Source of the DNA: Roseomonas sp.
GTDB lineage: Bacteria; Pseudomonadota; Alphaproteobacteria; Acetobacterales; Acetobacteraceae
Length of the DNA stretch: 9,423 nt
Assembly (NCBI GenBank): GCA_020249415.1
Contig: JADCFR010000174.1
Location: 1-9,423 of the forward strand
Reading direction: 5' to 3'
The first letter of the stretch is position 1, and each line of letters begins with the position of its first letter. Positions 1 through 6,243 of the stretch are shown one piece after another. The notes under the pieces were generated by a model. The model saw only the letters and a program-made list of their open reading frames with translations, did no database searches and was not told where the DNA came from. Position numbers and translations under genes: made by a program.

Positions 1-1
1 C

Positions 2-379
2 CTGTTCGCCGACGGCTCGTGCTGGTCCGAGGTCATTCCACGCCTGCAGGCCGTTTGGATGTCCCCGCGTATCGCGGCGGAGGTGCGCGCCATTGCCCCC
101 GGCTTGCGTGATCGGGATTTTGGTGTGGTCGGCTATCATGAACCTTCACTGCAATTCGCGCTTGGTGGCGGTATTGCGCTGCTGCGTGATGGTGCAGCGG
201 CAGCCGAGTTTCTGGCGGAAAAGCCCGGGCGGGTGGTGGCGGTTTCGCATCGGCAGGAAGCGGCGTTTCGCGCAGCGGCAGCGGAACGTGGCATCACGCC
301 GCGCGATGCCGGTTCTGTCACGGGGCTCAATTACGTGCGCGGGCGCTGGCTCACGCTGCTGATTTTCAAGGTGGATTGA
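2..379 (+). CDS. Membrane glycosyltransferase, PMT/ArnT-like (GT39), C-terminal part only
   Basis: The frame is open from the first bases of the window to a TGA, so this is the 3' end of a gene that starts outside; the internal ATG at 59 is probably not its start. About 125 residues are visible. The stretch with WMSPRIA, the GYHEPSLQFALGG segment, a block ending in VVAVSHRQEAAF, and the closing GLNYVRGRW then TLLIFKV resemble the soluble C-terminal end of dolichyl-phosphate-mannose/ArnT-type lipid-linked sugar transferases of alphaproteobacteria. Such enzymes sit in the inner membrane and move sugars from polyprenyl-phosphate donors to envelope acceptors. The catalytic N-terminal loops and most membrane helices lie off the window, so substrate cannot be judged. 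The stop codon directly abuts the ATG of the DedA gene, suggesting co-transcription. The family call rests on recalled resemblance of the tail only. Confidence 0.72.
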   Translation: MFADGSCWSEVIPRLQAVWMSPRIAAEVRAIAPGLRDRDFGVVGYHEPSLQFALGGGIALLRDGAAAAEFLAEKPGRVVAVSHRQEAAFRAAAAERGITPRDAGSVTGLNYVRGRWLTLLIFKVD

Positions 380-1000
380 ATGTTCGAATGGGTGGCGCGC
401 CAGGTCGCGGAAACCGGGCTGATGGGCGTGTTTGTGCTGATGGTGGCGGAGAACATCTTTCCGCCCATCCCATCTGAAATCATCATGGCCGCATCGGGCT
501 TCGCCGCCGCGCGGGGTGAGATTTCGTTGATTGGCGTTATTGTGATTGGTGTGCTTGGCACCGTGGTCGGCAATGCCTTTTGGTATGAAATCGGGCGCTG
601 GTTCGGCATGGAACGCATCCGCCCGCTGGTCGCGCGCTATGGTAAATGGTTCGCGATTGAAACAGAAGACATGGACCGGGCGGAACGTACGCTCAAGCGC
701 TGGGGACCCTTCGCGCTTTGCTTCGGGCGCATGCTGCCTGGCATTCGCACCATCATTTCCATCCCTGCCGGCATGGTGCTGATCCCGCGCGGCGTTTTCT
801 ATGTCTGGACGGCGATTGGCTCAGCGATTTGGCTGAGCTTCCTCGCCATTGCCGGCTATTGGCTCGAAGACCATTATGATCGCGTGCAGCATTGGGTGGA
901 GCCCCTCGCCTGGGTGGTGGTGGGCGGTTCCATCGCGGCCTATGCGCTGCATTTGGTCTATGCCTTTCGGCGCGCGCGGCGCCGGCGGGATCAAGCGTAA
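380..1000 (+). CDS. DedA-family (SNARE-associated/VTT) inner-membrane protein
   Basis: This 206-residue polytopic membrane protein has the typical DedA length. Near the N-terminus it carries the conserved acidic/proline loop ENIFPPIPSE (residues 24-33). The second re-entrant loop has F115-G116-R117, P120, R123-T124, S127 and P129-A130-G131, matching the family pattern G-R-x-x-P-x-x-R-x-x-x-x-x-P-A-G. Hydrophobic segments lie at about 12-40, 48-72, 108-135, 140-162 and 175-197, ending in a basic tail (RRARRRR). DedA proteins act in the cytoplasmic membrane; members have been linked to undecaprenyl-phosphate or phospholipid flipping and to proton-motive-force homeostasis, and the exact substrate here is unknown. 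The start is supported by AAGGTGG at 368-374, 5 nt before the ATG. The gene follows the preceding stop with no gap. Its 3' end overlaps the convergent lipoprotein gene by 10 nt. Confidence 0.93.
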   Translation: MFEWVARQVAETGLMGVFVLMVAENIFPPIPSEIIMAASGFAAARGEISLIGVIVIGVLGTVVGNAFWYEIGRWFGMERIRPLVARYGKWFAIETEDMDRAERTLKRWGPFALCFGRMLPGIRTIISIPAGMVLIPRGVFYVWTAIGSAIWLSFLAIAGYWLEDHYDRVQHWVEPLAWVVVGGSIAAYALHLVYAFRRARRRRDQA

Positions 1001-1602
1001 CGCGCCAGCGCCTGTTCCAAGGACGCGAAAGCATTGGCCAAGGCGGCATTCATCGCGGCTGCGGCCTGTTCGGGGCGCGGTGCATTATTGGGTAAGGCAG
1101 CGCTGCCGGTGCTGAGCATCTGCCCCAATACGCGGGGCGAGGTTTCGCGTTCCGAGATCAGCACGAAGTTCAATTCAGCTTCCGCCTGACCCCGGGCGCG
1201 ATTGGCCAGCAGCCGCGTCAATTCTCCTTCCAAGACCAGATCAGCATTGGCGCGGCTGCCGGGTGCGAGCACGGCGGCGAAAAGCCTGGCATCCATCAGC
1301 CAACGGCGCAAAGCCTGTTCTGCAGCCTCGGCAGGTGGGGCGATCCATTCGGCGTAGAAATCAATCTCCTCGGTCCCATCGGGACGAATGCTCCGCAGCC
1401 CCCGCACATCCAGCGCGGGCGGTGCGCGCAGCGTCCTCAGCAGCAATGTCCGCCGCCCACGGCCGCGCCAGCCCTCACCCTGTCGGCGTGGTTCCAGCGC
1501 ATAGCGCAGCACTTCCTGATAAGGCCGATCCGGCAGGACAGAACAGGCAGAGGCAAGCAAAGGTGCAGCCATTAAAAGGGCGCGGCGGTGTAAGGGCTTC
1601 AT
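991..1602 (-). CDS. ABC-type transport auxiliary lipoprotein (PqiC/ABC_trans_aux family)
   Basis: A 203-residue protein with a lipoprotein signal: basic start (KPLHRR), hydrophobic core, then LASAC with the lipidation cysteine at residue 20. Alanine at -3 is less common than leucine but tolerated. The mature part (about residues 28-195) resembles the ABC_trans_aux/PqiC fold. It has the early RYALEP strand, an RGLRSIRPDG segment, DFYAEW, an ALRRWL helix and GSRANADLVLEGEL. PqiC-type lipoproteins sit on the periplasmic face of the outer membrane and receive the tip of an MCE protein; in E. coli PqiC forms a ring around the PqiB needle. Here the gene is last in the MCE transporter operon, one nucleotide after the MCE gene stop (TGAcATG), which fits that role. 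The RBS is poor, so translation is probably coupled. Its 3' end overlaps the DedA gene. Confidence 0.85.
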   Translation of the reverse strand: MKPLHRRALLMAAPLLASACSVLPDRPYQEVLRYALEPRRQGEGWRGRGRRTLLLRTLRAPPALDVRGLRSIRPDGTEEIDFYAEWIAPPAEAAEQALRRWLMDARLFAAVLAPGSRANADLVLEGELTRLLANRARGQAEAELNFVLISERETSPRVLGQMLSTGSAALPNNAPRPEQAAAAMNAALANAFASLEQALARYA

Positions 1603-1603
1603 G

Positions 1604-2605
1604 TCAGCGGCGTTCCCGATTGGGCGGCGGCGGTGGCGCGCCGAGCAGGGTTTGCGATGGGTTGCGCCGCAGCGCTTCCGTGGTATCGCGCAGATTGGCG
1701 ACCGAAGATCGCAAATCCCGCATCAGTGGTGAGAGATCGGCTTGCAGATCGGCGGTGGTGCCGCGCGCGGTGCGCAGTGTCTGTTCAAGCGCCGTGACAG
1801 CGGCGGGAATGCGCGCCAATGCATCGCGCACTTCGCGGCTTGACATCAATTCCTGTGTGCTGCGTCCGGCCTCACCCAAATGGTGGATCGCATCGCGCAA
1901 TTCGGCTGCGGTATCTTCAAAGCGCGCCTTGCGGATTTCGGCGCGGAGCTCAGTCAGCGTCTCACTGGCTTCACGCAGCGCAATGGCGACTTCCCCACCA
2001 TTCACCTGGCGGCGCAAATCAGCCATGAGGCCGGCGGCGTTATTGACCAGGGCTTCGATATCGAGCGCTTCCAGCCGGCGCAAAATCTGCTCTGCCGCGC
2101 TAGTGACCTGCGTGATGGTGGAAGGCACGGCGGGGACGTGATCATAGCGCGGCTTCCAGGGCACTTGAATGGGTGGGTAGCGTCTTGGGTCCAGAATATC
2201 AATTTCCAGATAGGTAACACCAGTGATCCCCTGGGAAGCAATGCGCGTGCGCAAGCCGGCCGCGATCATATCGTCAAGCGAGGTGATACGTGCCACGGCG
2301 CGCTCCACCGCAAAGCGTATCACCACCAATTGCATCGCCGCGCGATTGGCGTGCGATTCTGGCATATCATAGATAGCGGCTGCCAGTGAGATTTCGGTCA
2401 CGCGCCCAATCTGCACACCGCGAAAGCGCACCGATGCCCCGACATCGAGTCCGACGATGGATTCCCCCACATAGGTCTCAAAATAATCTGATTGTCTGCC
2501 GAATTGACCTGCGGTGAGATACAGAATGAAGCCGATCGCCAGCGCAATGGTAGCAAGTGCGAGCATGCCGACGCGTAGAAATAGCGTATTGGGCGGTTTT
2601 GCCAT
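1604..2605 (-). CDS. MlaD-family MCE-domain protein with long helical C-terminus
   Basis: This 333-residue protein has one N-terminal membrane anchor (about 10-31) and a single MCE domain (about 38-140). The domain includes the YFETYVGESIVGLDVGASVRF stretch (V-G-L...G-x-x-V-x-x-x-G-V-x-x-G-x-V) and the closing strand SQGITGVTYLEID. From about 160 to 313 it is predicted by eye to be almost all alpha-helical, rich in Ala/Leu/Arg/Glu, ending in RRNPSQTLLG and a five-proline run. E. coli MlaD is only about 183 residues, so the tail is an extension of the kind seen in PqiB-like or longer MCE proteins. It would be the periplasmic lipid conduit of the transporter, docked on the MlaE permease. The genes on both sides are each 1 nt away, with the same TGAcATG junction. 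An AGAGG lies 9 nt before the ATG. Confidence 0.92.
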   Translation of the reverse strand: MAKPPNTLFLRVGMLALATIALAIGFILYLTAGQFGRQSDYFETYVGESIVGLDVGASVRFRGVQIGRVTEISLAAAIYDMPESHANRAAMQLVVIRFAVERAVARITSLDDMIAAGLRTRIASQGITGVTYLEIDILDPRRYPPIQVPWKPRYDHVPAVPSTITQVTSAAEQILRRLEALDIEALVNNAAGLMADLRRQVNGGEVAIALREASETLTELRAEIRKARFEDTAAELRDAIHHLGEAGRSTQELMSSREVRDALARIPAAVTALEQTLRTARGTTADLQADLSPLMRDLRSSVANLRDTTEALRRNPSQTLLGAPPPPPNRERR

Positions 2606-2606
2606 G

Positions 2607-3359
2607 TCAGGCAGCCTCTCGCCGGAAGAAGGATCGAACCGTGGGATGGGTTGCGGTATCGCGCAATTCGCGCGGCTTGCCCATGGCGATCATGCCGCGC
2701 GCTTCCTTGTCCAGCATGATGCAGCGATCCCCAATGGCCAGAATGGATTGCAATTCATGCGTTACAACAACAAAACTAGTCCCGGTACTGCGCGCAATAT
2801 CCAGGATCAGCTTGTCCAACCCCGCCGAGGTAATGGGGTCAAGCCCGGCAGAGGGTTCATCCAGAATCAGCAAGGGCGGATCGAGCGCCATGGCGCGCGC
2901 AATCCCGGCGCGCTTGGCCATGCCGCCGGAAATCTCGGCGGGGAGCAAGCCTGCCGCATCGCCAAGCCCAACCAGGCCAAGCTTGGCCCGTGCCAGGGCT
3001 TCGCGTGCCGGGCGCGGCAAATCCGTGTGTTCTTCCAGGGGCAATTCCACATTCTCGGATAGCGTCATATTGCCAAAAAGCGCGCCGGATTGCCACATCA
3101 CGCCAATCCTTTGCAGCAGCGCAATGCGCCCTGCCGCATCCGCTTCCGCCAGATCAACGCCAAGGATTTCAGATCGCCCGGCAGCGATGGGCACAATGCC
3201 AATCAGCGCCTTGAGCAAGGTTGATTTGCCGCAGCCGGAACCGCCCAGGATGATGAAGACCTCACCGCGCTTCACTTCAAAGGACACATCCTTGAAGATG
3301 GTGCGCGGGCCGAAGCTGACGGCCAGGTTTTCGACGCGGATGATTGTTTCGTCGCTCAT
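2607..3359 (-). CDS. MlaF-type ABC transporter ATP-binding protein (MCE lipid transport)
   Basis: A complete 250-residue ABC ATPase. Walker A is GGSGCGKST (39-47), the Q-loop glutamine is Q90, and the signature is ISGGMAKR (143-150). Walker B is LLILDEP (163-169) with E168 the catalytic base, the D-loop is AGLDP, and the switch histidine is H201 in VVTHEL. The ISGGMAKRAGIARA form of the signature (with M-A-K/R-R) is typical of MlaF/Mkl-type ATPases of MCE systems. It would hydrolyse ATP at the cytoplasmic face to drive lipid movement through the MlaE-type permease encoded just upstream. Its start overlaps the permease stop in an ATGA arrangement and its stop lies 1 nt before the MCE gene, so the three are translationally linked. 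No active-site residue is missing. Confidence 0.95.
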   Translation of the reverse strand: MSDETIIRVENLAVSFGPRTIFKDVSFEVKRGEVFIILGGSGCGKSTLLKALIGIVPIAAGRSEILGVDLAEADAAGRIALLQRIGVMWQSGALFGNMTLSENVELPLEEHTDLPRPAREALARAKLGLVGLGDAAGLLPAEISGGMAKRAGIARAMALDPPLLILDEPSAGLDPITSAGLDKLILDIARSTGTSFVVVTHELQSILAIGDRCIMLDKEARGMIAMGKPRELRDTATHPTVRSFFRREAA

Positions 3360-4450
3360 ATGCCAAGCCTGAAGAAAAGAATGGCGAAAACGCCATCCAT
3401 GGCAACAATGGCGACAATGCCGCCCACCACGGCGGCGGTTGCGGCATCACCCACGGCACGCGGGCCGAAGCCGGCGGAGAGCCCGGCGCGGCAGCCAATG
3501 GCTGCAATCACCAAGCCAAAGCAACAGGATTTGAACAGGCCGCCCATCAGATCCCCAAGGGCCAGCCATTGTTGCAATTGGTTGGAAACCGCGCTCCAGG
3601 GAAAGCCGAGGCTCTGCATCACCACGGTCATGCCTGTCAGCCCGGCCAGGTTCATCACCAAGGTCAGCACCGGCATCACCAATATCCCCGCCAGGATGCG
3701 CGGCAGGACCAGCATCACCATGGGGTCAATGCCCATGATGCGGAGCGCGTTCACTTCCTCATTCACTGTCATGGTGCCGAGTTCAGCAGCGAAGGCCGAT
3801 CCCGTCCGCCCGGCGAGCACCACGCCGGCCAGAAGCGGGCCCAATTCGCGCAGCAGCGAAATGCCCACCAGATTGGGCACGAAAATCTCCGCGCCAAAAC
3901 GCTTGAGCGGGATGGAGGATTGATAGGCCAGGATCAGCCCGATCAGAAAACCCAGCAGCAGCGTCAGCGGAAAGGCGCGCAGCCCGATCTCATCCAAATG
4001 GCGGAGGAATTCCGCGCCGCGAAAGAGTTTCGGGCGGAAGATCACGCGCAAGGCGGCGACCAAGGCTTCACCGGCAAAAGCAATGCCGGAAAGCGCGGCT
4101 TGGATCCCGCCATAAACCGTACCGCCGAAGGCCGTGATGGGCGCGAAGTCGCGTGGCGGTTCGGCGGGCACCGGTGCAGCTTTCAAGGCGGTGCGGTTGC
4201 GTTCCAGTACCGCCAGCACGTCAGGCGCCGCGCCCAGCACCGGCACATCATCTCCCGCGCGCAGTACCAAAATGGCGCCAGCGCTATCGAGCAACTCTAC
4301 CCCGGAAAGATCAATCGCCTGGGGTTTTTCTGCCAAGGCGCGCGTCATGGCGGGCCAAAGCGCTGCCGCACCGGCGGCATCCAGCCTGCCGGTCACCAGC
4401 AGCGTTCGACCTTCCCGCGTGGGGCGCAATGTCAGGGCGGCTTGGCTCAT
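3356..4450 (-). CDS. MlaE-family lipid ABC transporter permease with fused N-terminal STAS domain
   Basis: This 364-residue protein joins two parts. Residues about 5-95 look like an STAS (MlaB-like) domain, with the TLLVTGRLDAAGA strand-turn and the D55-S56-A57-G58 motif. Residues about 130-364 are the MlaE permease, with the family hallmark at 200-243: LRELGPLLAGVVLAGRTGSA, then AAELGTMTVNEEVNALRIMGIDP. Hydrophobic segments follow to the C-terminus. In E. coli MlaB (STAS) is a separate subunit that stabilises the MlaF ATPase; fusion of STAS to MlaE is a known arrangement in other proteobacteria. It would form the dimeric membrane core of the transporter. It is the first gene of the lipid-transport set, 60 nt after the methyltransferase stop, and overlaps the ATPase start by 4 nt. 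SD support is weak (GAAGA just before the ATG). Confidence 0.94.
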   Translation of the reverse strand: MSQAALTLRPTREGRTLLVTGRLDAAGAAALWPAMTRALAEKPQAIDLSGVELLDSAGAILVLRAGDDVPVLGAAPDVLAVLERNRTALKAAPVPAEPPRDFAPITAFGGTVYGGIQAALSGIAFAGEALVAALRVIFRPKLFRGAEFLRHLDEIGLRAFPLTLLLGFLIGLILAYQSSIPLKRFGAEIFVPNLVGISLLRELGPLLAGVVLAGRTGSAFAAELGTMTVNEEVNALRIMGIDPMVMLVLPRILAGILVMPVLTLVMNLAGLTGMTVVMQSLGFPWSAVSNQLQQWLALGDLMGGLFKSCCFGLVIAAIGCRAGLSAGFGPRAVGDAATAAVVGGIVAIVAMDGVFAILFFRLGI

Positions 4451-4461
4451 GTCTTCGGCTA

Positions 4462-4476
4462 CAAAGCGCAGCTTTG
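4462..4476. repeat. Small perfect inverted repeat in the gap before the MlaE gene
   Basis: In the 60-nt gap between the methyltransferase stop and the permease start, CAAAGC (4462-4467) and GCTTTG (4471-4476) form a 6-bp stem with a 3-nt loop, 11 nt upstream of the permease ATG on the minus strand. No T-tract follows, so an intrinsic terminator is unlikely. It could be an mRNA hairpin affecting permease translation, an RNA processing site, or chance. I see no convincing -35/-10 pair in this gap, though a weak promoter cannot be excluded. Confidence 0.3.
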
Positions 4477-4510
4477 CGAGGTTTCCGCAAGCGCATCAAG
4501 GCCCTTGCCA

Positions 4511-5245
4511 TTAGCGCCAGAGCGCATGGATCAGCACCGCCGCCGCGACCGAGACATTCAGGCTTTCCACCGCGCCGGAACCTGGCAGCGTGACGCGCGC
4601 CGCGCAGGCAGCGATGCTCTCGCGCGATAACCCCTTTTCCTCATTGCCCAGCACCAGCGCGAAGGGGCGCCCGCGCGGCAGGGCCTCCGGCGCCACGCCA
4701 TCCCGCGCCACGGCGGCAAGGCTCAGCATCTTGGGCGCGATTGCGCGCAACAGGGCGGGCAGGTCCGGCGCCTGGAATACCTCCAGCGCTTCCAGGCCGC
4801 CCTCGGCAGTGCGGAGCGCCGCATCGGAAAGCCGCGCCTGACGCTGGTCGCCCGAGATCACCAGCGCCTTGCAGCCGAAAAACGCGGCGGATCGTGCAAT
4901 GGCGCCAAGATTATGCGGATTGCCGATGCCATCCAGAATGGGCAGCACTGGTGCGGCCCAAAGGATCGGCGGCAGGTTGCTGGCGTCCAAAAGGGGAACG
5001 CCGCGCGGGCGCGCCACCGCGACCATGCCGCCATGATGCGTGGTGCCGGCGATGCGCTGCAATTCCTCGGTCGGGACTTCGCGATAGGGTAGGCGGCGCT
5101 TGGCCAAGGCCGCGCAATAGGCGCCTGCTTCCTGCCGACGCATCGGCGTATAGAAAAACCGCAGCACATCAGCTGGCCGATGCGCGAAAAGCGCGGCCAC
5201 CGCGGCCGGGCCGCAATGCCGATCCGGTTCCAGGGCTTTGCTCAC
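4511..5245 (-). CDS. TrmH/SpoU-family RNA 2'-O-methyltransferase
   Basis: A 244-residue SPOUT enzyme. The N-terminal part (about 8-80) fits the L30e-like substrate-binding domain of SpoU enzymes, ending in TTHHGGMVAVA. The knotted catalytic domain carries all three SpoU motifs: motif 1 LDGIGNPHNLGAIARSA (104-120, with N112 and R118), motif 2 LVLGNEEKGLS (197-207, with E202), and motif 3 LPGSGAVESLNVSVAAAV (220-237, with S228 and N230). Such enzymes transfer methyl from S-adenosylmethionine to a ribose 2'-OH of rRNA or tRNA; which RNA is modified cannot be read from the sequence (RlmB-like 23S modification is one option). The start is GTG, overlapping the dehydrogenase stop as GTGA, with no SD of its own, so translation is probably coupled. 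Function is unrelated to the genes on either side. Confidence 0.9.
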   Translation of the reverse strand: MSKALEPDRHCGPAAVAALFAHRPADVLRFFYTPMRRQEAGAYCAALAKRRLPYREVPTEELQRIAGTTHHGGMVAVARPRGVPLLDASNLPPILWAAPVLPILDGIGNPHNLGAIARSAAFFGCKALVISGDQRQARLSDAALRTAEGGLEALEVFQAPDLPALLRAIAPKMLSLAAVARDGVAPEALPRGRPFALVLGNEEKGLSRESIAACAARVTLPGSGAVESLNVSVAAAVLIHALWR

Positions 5246-6243
5246 GGCGTGGCTAATGCCTTGATCTTTTCCAGCACGGCATCGGGGATATCGAGCCCAT
5301 CAGCGGCAGCGCGGATGGTTTGCGCATCGCGCTTGGCGCCGGGCAGGCGCACACCCTCATCGGCCTGCATGGCGGCGATGAGCGTTTCAATCCGCGCGGC
5401 AAAGCCATCTGTGCCCGCCAGCGCGCCAGGGTCTATCACCAGCAATGCCTGGCCCAGGCGCGGGCGATTGCCTTCATCCTGGAAGAAGCTATCGGCTTCA
5501 AAGCCGAAGGCCGCGCCGGTCAGCGCGCAGCAAAGCAATTCGACAATCAGCGCGAGCAAGGCGCCCTTGGTGCCGCCCATGGCGAGCATGGCGCCCGATA
5601 GCGCGGCCTTGGCATCGGTGGTGGGGCGGCCTTCGGCATCAAGCGCCCAGCCTTCGGGAATGGCGCGGCCTTCCTTGGCGGCGACCATGATCTTGCCGCG
5701 CGCGACCTCCGATAGCGCCATATCAATCACGAGCGGCGGCGCGGCGCGGCGCGGGAAAGCTGCCGCCACCGGGTTGGTGCCCATCAAAGGCCGGCGCCCG
5801 CCCGGCACGGGCATGGCGGCGGGAGAATTGGTGAAGGCCAGCGCCACCAGCCCCTGTTCCGCCAAGCGACGCACTGGCAGGCCCATGGCGCCGGAATGGT
5901 GGCTATTGGTGATGCCGATGAAGGCAATGCCGTGGCCGCGCGCGCGCCAGGCGGCTTCCTGTTCCGCCAAGGCAAGTGCCGGGTAAGCCAGCCCATGCCT
6001 GCCATCAATCAGCGCAGCACCGCCGCGTTCATTGATGATGCGCGGTGTTGCCTTCCCATCCGCGCGACCATTCCTCAGAAACGCCGCATATTGCGCCACG
6101 CGCGACAGCCCATGTCCCGCCTGACCGGCGGCTTCGGCCGCGACCAATGCGGCGGCAGTGCGCTTGGCCATCTCGGGTGCGGCGCCCGAGGCACTCAGCG
6201 CCGCCACGACAAGTTGTTCAGCCTCAGTCAGGGAAAGTCGCAT
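5242..6243 (-). CDS. Ldh2-family NAD(P)-dependent 2-hydroxyacid (malate/lactate-type) oxidoreductase
   Basis: A 333-residue protein of the Ldh_2 family, which is unrelated to classic Rossmann-fold lactate dehydrogenases. Visible hallmarks are GHGLSR (43-48, H44), NSHHSGAMG (113-121, with the probable catalytic H116), FTNSPAAMPVPGG, GTNPVAAAFP (155-164), IDMALSEVARGKI (173-185) and the IPEGWALD block. Relatives reversibly oxidise 2-hydroxyacids such as malate, ureidoglycolate or sulfolactate, or reduce cyclic imino acids; the substrate here is not evident. I chose ATG at 6243 rather than an in-frame TTG one codon earlier. The ATG shares its A with the TGA of the upstream gene (TGATG), and AAGG at 6254-6251 sits 7 nt before it. 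This tight coupling to a solute-binding protein suggests the enzyme acts on the imported compound. The 3' end overlaps the methyltransferase start. Confidence 0.92.
   Translation of the reverse strand: MRLSLTEAEQLVVAALSASGAAPEMAKRTAAALVAAEAAGQAGHGLSRVAQYAAFLRNGRADGKATPRIINERGGAALIDGRHGLAYPALALAEQEAAWRARGHGIAFIGITNSHHSGAMGLPVRRLAEQGLVALAFTNSPAAMPVPGGRRPLMGTNPVAAAFPRRAAPPLVIDMALSEVARGKIMVAAKEGRAIPEGWALDAEGRPTTDAKAALSGAMLAMGGTKGALLALIVELLCCALTGAAFGFEADSFFQDEGNRPRLGQALLVIDPGALAGTDGFAARIETLIAAMQADEGVRLPGAKRDAQTIRAAADGLDIPDAVLEKIKALATP

Noticed and set aside
59..61. ATG at 59 as the start of a separate 106-residue gene
   Set aside because: The frame is open to the window edge, and the residues before the ATG (ADGSCWSEVIPRLQAVW) fit the same glycosyltransferase tail, so this is an internal methionine.
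969..983. GGCGC/GCGCC stem near the end of the DedA gene as a terminator
   Set aside because: It lies in codons for the arginine-rich tail, in GC-monotonous sequence, with no T-run; low-complexity GC explains it.
3344..4630. 428-codon open frame on the + strand opposite the MlaE permease gene
   Set aside because: Its product is rich in His, Gln, Gly and Arg with no domain sense, as expected of a frame antisense to a GC-rich gene. The opposite strand encodes a full-length canonical permease, and other such long shadows (1263-2141, 2557-3372, 7291-8082 minus) behave alike.
6112..6117. GHGLSR in the Ldh2 protein instead of the more common SHG form, taken as a lost active-site feature
   Set aside because: The histidine is kept, and as I recall GQAGHGLSR is a regular variant in a large subgroup of the family, so it is not evidence of inactivity.
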